Assembly (NCBI GenBank): GCA_020025515.1
Contig: JAHHRZ010000003.1
Coordinates: forward strand, 1 to 64,000
From: Oscillospiraceae bacterium
GTDB taxonomy: Bacteria > Bacillota > Clostridia > Oscillospirales > Oscillospiraceae
Reading direction: 5' to 3'
DNA length: 64,000 bases
The notes under the pieces were generated by a model. It was not told the origin of the DNA. It saw only the letters and a program-made list of their open reading frames with translations, and searched no databases. A program made the position numbers and the translations under genes. Position 1 is the first letter of the stretch. Every line of letters starts with the position of its first letter. This document shows, piece after piece, positions 7,248 to 15,964 of the stretch.

Positions 7248-7658
7248 TTATAAATGAGTAATGATAATAATACCAGCGCACACCAAAGCCAAAGGCAAAT
7301 AAAACGAAAGATCAGTTTTAGAAAAAACGCTGCCCAACCAGATGTACTTCCATTCTCCAGAATGACTTCCTGCAGATGCTTTCATTGAAAAGTCAATATC
7401 ATTTTCTGACTTTTCCCGCACCTCATCATACAATAAACGGTACAACCGTTCCTGCCATAAATAAAAACCATCTAAGCCCCAAAAAATTATGATAGGGATA
7501 TAAGCAACCAGAAAATACATTTTGTCTGCTTCTTTGCTTGCTAAAGCAAAAATACCTGCAACTAATGTCACAGCCCATCCTTTCAGCATAAAGGAATTAC
7601 CTGCCATTCGGTTGATAATTCCCTGGATCATTTCAAGGTGCCTAATTTTATTTTCCAT
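7248..7658 (-). CDS. Small multi-pass membrane protein, last gene of the TIR operon (candidate effector)
   Basis: Start chosen at ATG 7658 behind AAGGAGGAGAATAAG; 136 residues. After an amphipathic start (MENKIRHLEMIQGIINRMAG) come two adjacent hydrophobic segments (WAVTLVAGIFALA and YFLVAYIPIIIFWGLDGFYL), a charged region (LWQERLYRLLYDEVREKSE) and a C-terminal segment (FYLPLALVCAGIIIITHL). The layout recalls the SLATT-like small membrane proteins that accompany TIR and nucleotide-signalling genes in bacterial conflict systems, where they are proposed pore-forming effectors. It directly follows the second TIR gene. Assignment as effector is inference. Confidence 0.7.
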   Translation of the reverse strand: MENKIRHLEMIQGIINRMAGNSFMLKGWAVTLVAGIFALASKEADKMYFLVAYIPIIIFWGLDGFYLWQERLYRLLYDEVREKSENDIDFSMKASAGSHSGEWKYIWLGSVFSKTDLSFYLPLALVCAGIIIITHL

Positions 7659-7685
7659 CTTATTCTCCTCCTTGTTGTTCACCTA

Positions 7686-8488
7686 CTACTCTTTCGGGAA
7701 AGCGATTTCATACAAAAGGTCCAATGCTTCCTCTTTAATCTTAATCGGATATTTGTCCCACCGCTGATTCCAGTTCAGTAAATTGTCATCTGACAAATTT
7801 ACCATCTGTCTTAACGCTTTACTTACATCGTATTGAACTTTGAGAGACGCCTCTGCTCGTTGCTCAAAGTGTTCAACAATATGTTGGGCCCTATCTGGGC
7901 GTTTAGATGGCAACACCGTTGTCATCACTAGTTCATGATATATCCACGGGGAAAGTGTTTGCTCATTCTTTTTTATACTATCAATTTCTTCCGACATATT
8001 TATGGAGTTAGGAGTATTAAAGAAAATCACACATTCTGTCTTATCAAGCATTTCTGTCAATGCAGTTGACAGCATCATATGTACATGCGCCGTCGTGTAA
8101 TTCCTCATTTCATAGCTGTAGGTGCCTTCCTTGGGCTGGTAACAATACCGATCATCAATTTTCTAAGAAGCTCATCACAATATCCCCATGAGCAGGAATC
8201 TATAAATGCCTCCAAGCCAAACATCTCATATAGCCATCCCGCAAAAGCTTTAACCCTATTAATATCTTTATGTGAATGCGAGATAAAAATATCTTTGTGA
8301 GAAATGGAGAACCAGTGTTCTTTTAGATCTGATCCATTGATAATACCATCTTCTGTTATGTATTCAGACAAGCATTGCTGGACTTCCTCTTTATGTCGAT
8401 TGTAAACATTACTTCCTGTGGTAAGAAATCGGTTTAATGTGGAATTATAAAAATAATCGGATGGACTGTAATTAAATTTACTGAACAT
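7686..8488 (-). pseudogene. TIR-domain protein interrupted by a one-base frameshift
   Basis: Two overlapping frames make one ~267-residue protein. The first frame (from ATG 8488, SD GAGG) carries DIFISHSHKDINRVKAFAGW and FGLEAFIDSCSWGYCDELLR, a classical TIR start. The second carries MRNYTTAHVHMMLSTALTEM, CVIFFNTPNS and LSPWIYHELVMTT, whose Glu is the likely catalytic residue. Adding one A to the AAAA run at 8159-8162 (read on the minus strand) restores LLRKIDDRYCYQPKEGTYSYE, joining both halves smoothly. The cause may be a real inactivation, phase variation at a short homopolymer, or an assembly error. TIR domains in such operons typically hydrolyse NAD+ or make signalling nucleotides. Confidence 0.8.
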
Positions 8489-8518
8489 GATACACCTCAA
8501 TCAACCGCTCGTTCCAGA

Positions 8519-9085
8519 TTAAAGACTTTTTATAATTTTATAGGCCGGTGTGTCCTGTCGGTATTGAAAAGCAATGGAAATATCTGTTTCAGGATATTTT
8601 TTAAAATCTTCCCATGTAACTACATAAATATAGCCATTACTTATATTATCTTTTAGAATTGGAAACAACGTACTTTTATCATAATAATCATATTTACCGC
8701 TTTTATCCGGCAATATGACGGCTAAAATTGCATTATTATGACTAGTACGGTCTTTGCGGGTTTCCTCTCGCAGAGAATAGCTGATTTCCCAGGGTATCCA
8801 TTGTGAGCGCTGGTATCTATACGGTTCTTTCATGTTTGGCGAAATCAGAACAATAGTAATTGTACTATCATAAATTTTATCTTTTAAGTGAGCTTTAATA
8901 TACTCATCTGAATACCCAGACAGATCTTCATCAATTTTTTCGCCTTTATAGATATAGTCCCCTGACAGGATTTTATTTTGAATATAATTAACATAGTCGC
9001 ACGGCCATGTTGGCTGTGTTACATTGGGCAATTCTTCCACATCGTAATCTTTATATTTATACGATACAAATACTTTCCGTTTCAT
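8519..9085 (-). CDS. TIR-like (DUF1863/ThsB-type) domain protein
   Basis: A 188-residue single-domain protein. KVFVSYKYKDYD (residues 4-15) is the opening strand, TITIVLISPNMKE the central strand, and SQWIPWEISYSLREETR contains the candidate catalytic Glu (E100). This is the MTH538/DUF1863 TIR type, the same type as ThsB of the Thoeris system, which makes cyclic ADP-ribose-like signals on phage infection. No ThsA (SIR2-SLOG or TM-SLOG) gene is adjacent, so this is not a canonical Thoeris. It is the second gene of the operon, 38 bp after the AlbA/HATPase gene. Confidence 0.8.
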   Translation of the reverse strand: MKRKVFVSYKYKDYDVEELPNVTQPTWPCDYVNYIQNKILSGDYIYKGEKIDEDLSGYSDEYIKAHLKDKIYDSTITIVLISPNMKEPYRYQRSQWIPWEISYSLREETRKDRTSHNNAILAVILPDKSGKYDYYDKSTLFPILKDNISNGYIYVVTWEDFKKYPETDISIAFQYRQDTPAYKIIKSL

Positions 9086-9123
9086 GTTTATTCTCCTTCC
9101 ATTTTTATTAGAGTATTTTCTTC

Positions 9124-10443
9124 CTACGATAGTCTATATTTCTTCCCTGCACCTCGGCCTTCGATCTCGATCAAGCCTTCCTCGCTCATCTGACGGGTAA
9201 GAAGATAGGCACGGGTCTTTTTGATATTCAGCAGCTCCTGCAGTTCCTCGTCGGTTATCTCACCGTACTCGGCAAGATAGTCCAGCACCACCTTCATCTG
9301 AGGCGTAACGGTTGCGGATACCGATGTTGACGCCGGGGGCGTTGCGGGCTGGAGCAGAGGCTCTGCTGCGTTCAGATTGGGCAGGATCAGCTTGAAGGTG
9401 TTACTGGTCACCTGGATCTTAGGCTGCACAGGACTGTCTTTGTAGAGACTGAAAATACGTCGGATGCCGGTGCCGTAGGACTCGATCAGTCGCAGACGAT
9501 GGAAAATCTCAGCCAGCTTTTGATTTCGGGGCTGGGAAATTCCGCTGCGAATATCCTCCGCAGAAAGGCCAGGGAGCAGTCCTCCGATGGAAATAAACTC
9601 CATGCCAGCGTCATTGACATTGATAATGATGCTGCCGCTGAAGCTGTAATCCCGATGCACCAGGGCATTCAGCAGAGCTTCCCGAAGGGCCTCCTCCGGA
9701 TAATCGGATTTTTCAATCCGCTCCAGTCCCTTGAAGACAGCCGCTGTCCGATTGCAAAGGGACAGGTAAGAATAGGTGTCGTCCAGCTGCTTGAAGATGG
9801 AGCCGCCGAATTCCTTGGAGTCCTTGAAGGTCAGATTGGTGGTATCTCCAAAAACCGCAACCTTCGTGGTGTGCTGACACTGGTCAGAAAGCAGCAGCGC
9901 CAGATTGGTATATTGATCGTCATGCAGATTCCGCAAGCCCAGAGCAATGTACTTGTCCTCAGAGAATTCCACCCCGTAGCGCTCAAAAGCTTTTTCCGCT
10001 TCCTCAAAAGTGAGATCCTGCTCCATGGTCCGCATTTCTTCAAAGACATCTCCATCGGAGTCCTTAATCATCCGGCGAATCTGATCCGGAGAAGTCTGGA
10101 CGCTGCTGGCACCCTGGCGAACGTAGACGCCGGTAGGCTTTAAGCCTTTGGCCTTCAGATAATAGGGCTTATAGCTGCCCTCTCCCACCTCAATGCGGAT
10201 CACCTTGTTCTCCTGCAGGATATAGCGTACAAACATGGTCACATCCGGCTGAATCGCATCCCGGATTCCGTTGGTGAGCTTCGTATAAGTTTCATCCACG
10301 TTATCAATACCGGTCAGATTACCCTGGTCATCAATGCCGATGTAAATAACGCCGCCTTCTGTGTTGGCAAATGCAATGACCTCCTTGTAGAGATCCTCCA
10401 GCATCTGAGATTTATATTCCACATTTTCACTTTCATAAATCAT
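9124..10443 (-). CDS. AlbA_2/Schlafen-type regulator with HATPase_c_4 and winged-helix domains
   Basis: Start set at ATG 10443 behind CGGAGGTGCGAGCT; 439 residues. Residues ~5-120 form the AlbA_2 (divergent AAA_4/Schlafen-like) domain: ENVEYK, VIAFANTEGGVIYIGIDD, GVYVRQGASS. Residues ~245-345 are the GHKL-like segment (EALREALLNALVHRDY, IESYGTGIRRI). The last ~60 residues form a winged helix (LQELLNIKKTRAYLLTRQM). Family members are putative transcriptional regulators; the AlbA_2 domain is also found in defence genes. It heads the TIR operon. Palindromic GTGAAAAT sites overlap its promoter, suggesting autoregulation. Confidence 0.85.
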   Translation of the reverse strand: MIYESENVEYKSQMLEDLYKEVIAFANTEGGVIYIGIDDQGNLTGIDNVDETYTKLTNGIRDAIQPDVTMFVRYILQENKVIRIEVGEGSYKPYYLKAKGLKPTGVYVRQGASSVQTSPDQIRRMIKDSDGDVFEEMRTMEQDLTFEEAEKAFERYGVEFSEDKYIALGLRNLHDDQYTNLALLLSDQCQHTTKVAVFGDTTNLTFKDSKEFGGSIFKQLDDTYSYLSLCNRTAAVFKGLERIEKSDYPEEALREALLNALVHRDYSFSGSIIINVNDAGMEFISIGGLLPGLSAEDIRSGISQPRNQKLAEIFHRLRLIESYGTGIRRIFSLYKDSPVQPKIQVTSNTFKLILPNLNAAEPLLQPATPPASTSVSATVTPQMKVVLDYLAEYGEITDEELQELLNIKKTRAYLLTRQMSEEGLIEIEGRGAGKKYRLS

Positions 10444-10475
10444 AGCTCGCACCTCCGAGAGTGTTCTTACCTTGT

Positions 10476-10525
10476 ATTATACTCTGATTTTCACTATTTT
10501 CAATCAGGAAAGTGAAAATTCACTT
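10476..10525 (-). promoter_or_regulatory. Promoter of the TIR operon with overlapping GTGAAAAT inverted repeats
   Basis: On the minus strand, TTGAAA (10498-10503), a 16-bp spacer and TATAAT (10476-10481). ATTTTCAC ... GTGAAAAT halves flank the -35, and AAGTGAA-AA-TTCACTT (10509-10524) is a perfect palindrome just upstream. Another GTGAAAAT occurs near the start of the regulator gene itself. These look like operator sites for the AlbA-type regulator. Confidence 0.65.
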
Positions 10526-10706
10526 ACAAGAAGCGAGCATATGAAAATACACACCATTTCATAGCAAAACACATGATTATGTCGTTATTTGCCTGAAGCG
10601 TGTTGAAAACACCACTGTTATGTCGTATATTTAAAAATGCAAAGACGCCTCTATTCATACTTCTTTCTTCATGCAAAAATAGTTGCTCAGTAAGGAGGGC
10701 ATAATC

Positions 10707-12674
10707 ATGTTTTTATCTTCTGTAACCATTAAGAATTTCAGAAAATATGGATTTAATGGTGGCACCGAGCAAGGCCTGACGGTTAATTTTCACAAAGGGT
10801 TAAATGCACTGGTCGGTGAAAATGACTCAGGTAAAAGCACGATTATCGATGCCATTAAATTGGTACTCCAAACGCAAAGTGGCGATTACATTCGGGTTGA
10901 AGATGATGACTTCCATATTGACGGTAACCAAGTCAGTGCAACCGAATTCACAATCGATTGCCTGTTTGATGATTTAGAGCCAAACGAAGCAAAAAATTTC
11001 ATAGAATGGCTTACATACATCAAAAATTCCGAAACACAAGCTGTGACATATCAGTTGTATCTGCATTTCAGAGCCTGGAAAGAAAACAGCCGTATTTTTA
11101 CAGAATTAAAAGCAGGTAACGATAACGATGGTATCGTTATGGACGGGAAAGCAAGGGAACTGCTAAAATGTGTGTATCTGCGTCCTCTTCGTGATGCTGA
11201 ACGTGAAATGAGAAGCGGACGAAATTCAAGGATATCACAGATACTTTATAATCATCCTTTGTTCAAAAACAATGAAGATAATGAACTTGTATCCCTTTTG
11301 AAAGATGCAAATGCTAACATCAGAAAATATTTTGAAGAAGATGACGGAAAAGAGATTTTGGGTAAGATCAGAGATACCCTAAAAGAATTTCTTGATCAAC
11401 GAGACCCAAATGATGCATCAATTAAAACATCCGATATGCGCTTGAAGGCAATTCTCGAAAGCCTTTCTCTGGTAGCTCCAGAAATACATCCAGGACTGGG
11501 GGCTCACAATCTCCTTTTTATTGCCGCAGAACTCTTATTACTCAATGCTGAGACGAGTGGAGGCGTAAAATTGGCGCTGATTGAAGAATTGGAAGCTCAT
11601 TTACATCCCCAGGCGCAGTTGCGTTTAATCTGTTATCTGCAAAAAGAATATAATGATTCAGGTGTACAAATCATTGTTTCCACGCATAGTCCAGTTTTAG
11701 CATCAAAAATTAATGTTAAAAACTTGATTTTAATTAAGGGTGGCAACGCTTTTGACTTACGTCCTGAACATACCAAACTGGATAAAGGTGATTACCTGTT
11801 TTTACAGCGTTTTTTGGATTCTTCGAAAGCAAATTTCTTCTTTGCCAAAGGCATCATTATGGTAGAGGGCGACGCAGAGGCGTTATTTATTCCAACTCTG
11901 GCCGACATACTGGGCATCAATCTGGAAAAACACGGAATTTCGATTATTAATATCGGCAATATTGGATTTTTCAGATATTCAAATATCTTTCTAAGAGCTG
12001 ACGGAAATGCAATTCCTGTCCCGATTTCCATAATTACAGATTGCGATGTTCAGCCTGAACGTACTGCTGCAGGACTGAATACAAAAGAAACGGAAACCGC
12101 CTTGGCAATTTCTACTAAAGAGGAAAAATATAACAATGGCCCCATCAAAGCATTTATAACACCCAGATGGACATTTGAGTATACGGTTGCCCTCAGTACT
12201 CTTCGGGATGTGCTGTATGAATCTATTCTTCAGGCAAAGAAAATCGAAAACAGTGATGTATATACCCTAACTCCTAAGAAGATTGAGGAAATCTCCCCAA
12301 ATGTTACAGAATCCACTAAGGAGTGGGCAAAATTAGATCCTTACGAGATTGCGTATCGCATTTACAACGATACTATGCTTGATAAAGGCCTCCCTGCGAA
12401 AGCACATCCAGCAGCGACTTCAAAAGCGATTGTCGCCCAATGTCTCGCCAGTAACTTACGTTGGAGCATTATAGATACTTCCTCTACAAAAGACGGCGAG
12501 GCTTCAGAACCCGTTACAAAAGAAAAAATGTTCGACCTCGATCTTTACCAGACAGAAGTTGATGAAGAGAAACGTTCTGAGCTTGCCAGTTCAGTCGAAG
12601 CAGATCCATATCTTGCGTATATAGTCGATGCAATTAAGCATGCCGCAGGATTGGACAAAGGGGAGCATGCGTGA
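10707..12674 (+). CDS. gajA: Gabija GajA-like OLD-family ATPase/TOPRIM nuclease
   Basis: ATG 10707 follows AAGGAGGGCATAATC; 655 residues. GENDSGKST (residues 37-45) is the Walker A motif, LALIEELEAHLHPQ the RecF/OLD-type Walker B, and IIVSTHSPVLAS the switch segment. The TOPRIM nuclease follows with GIIMVEGDAEALFIPTL (~384) and IITDCDVQPE (~441). OLD nuclease plus a directly downstream UvrD-like helicase is the definition of Gabija, in which GajA nicks DNA when nucleotide levels fall during phage infection. It overlaps gajB by 1-4 bp. Longer than the ~580-residue B. cereus protein. Confidence 0.88.
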   Translation: MFLSSVTIKNFRKYGFNGGTEQGLTVNFHKGLNALVGENDSGKSTIIDAIKLVLQTQSGDYIRVEDDDFHIDGNQVSATEFTIDCLFDDLEPNEAKNFIEWLTYIKNSETQAVTYQLYLHFRAWKENSRIFTELKAGNDNDGIVMDGKARELLKCVYLRPLRDAEREMRSGRNSRISQILYNHPLFKNNEDNELVSLLKDANANIRKYFEEDDGKEILGKIRDTLKEFLDQRDPNDASIKTSDMRLKAILESLSLVAPEIHPGLGAHNLLFIAAELLLLNAETSGGVKLALIEELEAHLHPQAQLRLICYLQKEYNDSGVQIIVSTHSPVLASKINVKNLILIKGGNAFDLRPEHTKLDKGDYLFLQRFLDSSKANFFFAKGIIMVEGDAEALFIPTLADILGINLEKHGISIINIGNIGFFRYSNIFLRADGNAIPVPISIITDCDVQPERTAAGLNTKETETALAISTKEEKYNNGPIKAFITPRWTFEYTVALSTLRDVLYESILQAKKIENSDVYTLTPKKIEEISPNVTESTKEWAKLDPYEIAYRIYNDTMLDKGLPAKAHPAATSKAIVAQCLASNLRWSIIDTSSTKDGEASEPVTKEKMFDLDLYQTEVDEEKRSELASSVEADPYLAYIVDAIKHAAGLDKGEHA

Positions 12675-14560
12675 TGAAAGAAATTACCGATTTTTCTGAA
12701 TTGGAAGCACTTATGCTTCCTCCGGGATGTCATTTCTCAGCGGATGCAAAGACGGTTATAAACTGTTGGGAAAATACAGAGGTTCTTGCATGCCCAGGAA
12801 GTGGAAAAACGACTGTATTAATTGCAAAGCTGAAGCTAATCTCAGATCAGCTGCCTTTTGCTGATGGCCGTGGAGTATGTGTTTTGTCTCATACAAATGT
12901 TGCAGTCAATGAACTCAAAAGTAAACTGGGAAAATCCGCCGAAAAGCTTTTATCCTATCCAAATTTTGTCGGCACAATCCAAACATTTGTAGACCAGTAT
13001 ATAACTTTTCCATACTTAAGGCAGAAGGTTCAAGCACCAATTCAGCTAGTAAATAATGATGATTTTGCCGAATACCTATATCACTACATCAGTCGCTTCT
13101 ATGGAAAACTGAAATGGACGCTCGATAAACAATTCGAAAATGTAAAATCTTCCCAATTCCAGACCGTGGAAGATTTTATCAAAAATCTATATATTACAGA
13201 AGCTGGTGATCTAAAACAAGTTGGGGTCCACAGAAATATAGCTGGAGCAAGCACCAAGACTGCCCAAAATTTCAAAGAAGCAGTAGAACGAGTACACATA
13301 GAGAATGGGGTAATTCGTTACAGTGATATATACCAGTACACAGAAGAATCCCTGAACGAATATGGGGACGCATTGAGGAAAGTACTGTCCTCTCGATTTG
13401 CATTTGTATTTGTTGACGAATACCAAGACTGTTCTGAATTGCAAAGGTCCATTTTAGACGAAGTATTTTTGGATAGCCGCACTGTGTTTCAGCGTATTGG
13501 TGACTGTGACCAAGCAATATACAGTGGAGATTTCTCAGAACAGACTCCTTGGCAGGTACAAACTCCTCACCTTTCAATTGCAGATTCAAATCGATATGGG
13601 CAGGAAATTGCAGATGTTTTGACTCCACTCAGGACAGCGCAAGAGCCCATTCACTCAGCTAAAGGTACCTGCGGAATAAAGCCGGTAGTGCTGGTTTACG
13701 ACGGCACCTCCAAAAATCAAGTAATTCCGGCCTTTATCCAAAAAATAACGGAGAATGGCTTGGAAAAATCCAATGGTATTTATAAGGCTGTCGGAATGTA
13801 TCAGAATGTATCAGGATTAAAAATCAGTGACTACTGGGCTGAATTTAAAAAACGCTCCTCTACAAAGGAGATGTCACATTATTCTGATTATATCCATTCG
13901 ATCCAGTCATCCTTACATAACGGTGATTTATACCTGGCCGAGCATTGTACCCGCAAATTATTATGCAGATCGTTTCATTTTGTTGGAAAGAAAGATGTAA
14001 ACGGAAATGACTATCGCATCGGATCAATAAAAACATATCTGGAAAATAACTGTGGAGAAACCTATAAAAATGCCATTCTACATTTGGCAGATATCTCATC
14101 GCTTACATATCAGAATGTGCAAAGCCAAATACAGGCGCTTATTCTTTCAATTCTGGGACAAGCTGAGTTTGATACTCTTCCAAGATTTTTTATGGAATCT
14201 GTAGAAGACTCCTCTGAATCCCCTGTCAACAATATTTATACCTGCGATGAAGCACAGTTTCCCATTATATTTGATACCGTCTACGGTGTGAAAGGTGAAA
14301 CACATGATGCTACCTTGTATTTAGAAACGGAGAAGAGCAAAGGAACTGATATTAAACGAGCTTTGGACTATATTGATAAAATTTCCAAAGGGAAACAAAT
14401 CAGCGATAAAACCGGGCTATATGATCAAAGTAGAAAATGCGCGTATGTCGGATTTTCCAGGCCAAAAAAGCTTCTGTGTTTAGCAATACAGGGGAAGACC
14501 TATGAAAAAAGTGGCCATTATTTTTCCAACTGGGATGTTGTTGATTTACGTAGCCAGTGA
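12674..14560 (+). CDS. gajB: Gabija GajB-like UvrD-type helicase
   Basis: About 628 residues. VLACPGSGKTTVLIAKL (residues ~36-52) is motif I, VCVLSHTNVAVNELKS motif Ia, FAFVFVDEYQDCSELQ (~241) motif II, and FDTVYGVKGETHDATL and KCAYVGFSRPKKLLCLA (~588) are motifs V and VI. A GTG lies 3 bp before the chosen ATG. In Gabija, GajB associates with GajA and is thought to be activated by DNA ends made by it. Larger than the ~490-residue type protein, with extra sequence between motifs III and V. No homopolymer break or stop. Confidence 0.88.
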   Translation: MKEITDFSELEALMLPPGCHFSADAKTVINCWENTEVLACPGSGKTTVLIAKLKLISDQLPFADGRGVCVLSHTNVAVNELKSKLGKSAEKLLSYPNFVGTIQTFVDQYITFPYLRQKVQAPIQLVNNDDFAEYLYHYISRFYGKLKWTLDKQFENVKSSQFQTVEDFIKNLYITEAGDLKQVGVHRNIAGASTKTAQNFKEAVERVHIENGVIRYSDIYQYTEESLNEYGDALRKVLSSRFAFVFVDEYQDCSELQRSILDEVFLDSRTVFQRIGDCDQAIYSGDFSEQTPWQVQTPHLSIADSNRYGQEIADVLTPLRTAQEPIHSAKGTCGIKPVVLVYDGTSKNQVIPAFIQKITENGLEKSNGIYKAVGMYQNVSGLKISDYWAEFKKRSSTKEMSHYSDYIHSIQSSLHNGDLYLAEHCTRKLLCRSFHFVGKKDVNGNDYRIGSIKTYLENNCGETYKNAILHLADISSLTYQNVQSQIQALILSILGQAEFDTLPRFFMESVEDSSESPVNNIYTCDEAQFPIIFDTVYGVKGETHDATLYLETEKSKGTDIKRALDYIDKISKGKQISDKTGLYDQSRKCAYVGFSRPKKLLCLAIQGKTYEKSGHYFSNWDVVDLRSQ

Positions 14561-15172
14561 TGCTTTCCGGCTTTCAAATTTTCTCTGGTAGTTTCTATAA
14601 TACGACAGCACATCACTCATTTTCATCGCTCATATGATGGATCAAAATGAGTGATGAAAAACGCAAAAGGTGAATATTCACTCCAGTGGGTGAAATGCAA
14701 TATGGCCGCTATCGTTTCGATAGCGGCCATATTCTAAAATCTTGTACTTTTAATCATCTTAATTTGGGGGATTTCCTTTATCTTACATATATATTGGGGG
14801 ATATACATTTCTGGTACACATTCAATTTTTGATTGACAGTTTCTAGCTTCTTTCTATAACTGGTCTCATGGCATAATAACGGAGCAGGCTGATCCACATG
14901 CACAACAGCTGTAATCTTGATTCTTATATGACAGTCGGATAGCTTGTTAGAAATCAAAAAATCGTTATCTCAAACAGAAGGCAATGTTCTTATTAAAAGA
15001 CCTTTGCTATTAACAACTGCGGTTTTGATCAGTTTACACAGGGACTTACAATATTGGGAATTCTGCAGTATCTCCAATATTTGTAATTATCTTTACGATT
15101 TTGTGCTGGCATTTATTGGTGCATTATTTTACATAATTAATCGAAATAGATGCAAAAATGAGCAATGAGAAG
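14561..15172. other. Intergenic region after Gabija with a perfect 16-bp hairpin
   Basis: A perfect inverted repeat at 14699-14733 (AATATGGCCGCTATCG, 3-nt loop, complement) could end gajB transcription, although the T tract is poor. Near 14605-14655 ATCACTCATTTT and AAAATGAGTGAT form another imperfect inverted repeat. A 74-codon frame at 14944-15168 has a hydrophobic C-terminus but a weak TTG start and no ribosome site, so I do not call it. Confidence 0.55.
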
Positions 15173-15277
15173 TCAACAACATATAAATGCTAAAAATTCC
15201 AAGAGCAGAATAAAAAGGGAAATGATTGCCATCACCAGGCCGAGGGCCAGATTAAGCAGGAATTTGAGTATCTTCAT
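15173..15277 (-). CDS. 34-residue single-pass membrane peptide
   Basis: ATG at 15277 overlaps the stop of the DUF6809 gene (ATGA). The peptide starts MKILKFLLNLALGLVMAIIS and continues with SLFILLLEFLAFICC, so nearly all of it is a membrane segment ending in two cysteines. The overlap and a GGGGAGAAAGATGC context support translation. Similar tiny hydrophobic peptides often accompany clostridial mobile-element genes. Function unknown. Confidence 0.6.
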   Translation of the reverse strand: MKILKFLLNLALGLVMAIISLFILLLEFLAFICC

Positions 15278-15561
15278 GCATCTTTCTCCCCTAAGTATTT
15301 GAGTTGGTGTTGGACTTCCGTCTGCAACTGCATGCCAGCGGCGAGGGCAAAGCAGAAGTAAGACCCACACTCGATACACTGGGCGGTATAAATCTTGCGA
15401 AGTATTTCATCCAGAATGCTCTGATTCTCCGGGCTGAGGATTTCTTTCAGCCTGTCTGCCATCTCAGAGGCCTCCTGATTAAGCTTCTTATACTCCGGGT
15501 CGGAGGGGTAGAGCAGATCCATGGGGGCGAAGTTGCCCCGGAACATAGATTCCAGAATCAT
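15274..15561 (-). CDS. DUF6809-like protein of a mobile element
   Basis: A 95-residue helical protein starting MILESMFRGNFAPMDLLYP and continuing PEYKKLNQEASEMADRL, the pattern of DUF6809 proteins encoded next to TnpV and recombinases in clostridial integrative elements. It lies 13 bp after tnpV. No catalytic motif is evident; function unknown. Confidence 0.65.
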   Translation of the reverse strand: MILESMFRGNFAPMDLLYPSDPEYKKLNQEASEMADRLKEILSPENQSILDEILRKIYTAQCIECGSYFCFALAAGMQLQTEVQHQLKYLGEKDA

Positions 15562-15574
15562 TTCTTCCGCCTCC

Positions 15575-15952
15575 TTATACGCAGATCAATTCGGTCATGA
15601 TGATCTCTCTGACCCGGGTTCGGATGCTGTTCATCTCCCTAGTCCACGCCATCATATCGGCTGCTTTGAGTTGTTCGGTGACACCCTCTTGCACTGCAAG
15701 CTGGCTTACAAGAGTTTCTTCCATTCTGACAGCCTGTTCGTTGACTTCTGCGAGGTGGGGGCAGAGAGTACATTTCGTAAGCATATTGTAATACTTGACC
15801 CGATGGTTCTGCTTGAGGAACTGCCGGCGGCGCTGACCCCAGATACCGATTTCATAATCTTCTTGTTCAGGGAGTTTTACATTCGGCAACCGATAATCGC
15901 CCTGCTGTGTATATGTACCGCCAAGCTGCTCAAATAAAGTGTTCTGTTCCAT
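15575..15952 (-). CDS. tnpV: TnpV-family transposon protein
   Basis: A 125-residue protein with the TnpV signature: LFEQLGGTYTQQGDYRLPN, then IGIWGQRRRQFLKQNHRVKY, EGVTEQLKA and a C-terminal EIIMTELI. TnpV proteins are carried by clostridial transposons of the Tn4451 type; their biochemical role is unclear. It starts with ATG behind GAGGAGGCATTACA and follows the Fic gene after 12 bp. Confidence 0.85.
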   Translation of the reverse strand: MEQNTLFEQLGGTYTQQGDYRLPNVKLPEQEDYEIGIWGQRRRQFLKQNHRVKYYNMLTKCTLCPHLAEVNEQAVRMEETLVSQLAVQEGVTEQLKAADMMAWTREMNSIRTRVREIIMTELICV

Positions 15953-15964
15953 TGTAATGCCTCC

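Noticed and set aside
7069..7281. 70-codon minus-strand ORF
   Set aside because: AT-rich composition, no ribosome site at its start; the better-supported short frame is the 19-codon one at 7166-7225.
7248..9085. Canonical Thoeris (thsA/thsB)
   Set aside because: No SIR2-SLOG or TM-SLOG gene in the operon; the SLOG gene at 1070 is distant and differently controlled.
9499..10143. 214-codon plus-strand frame opposite the AlbA/HATPase gene
   Set aside because: It is the antisense shadow of a gene with clear domain motifs.
14944..15168. 74-codon plus-strand ORF with hydrophobic tail
   Set aside because: TTG start, no ribosome site, no family features; left in the intergenic note.
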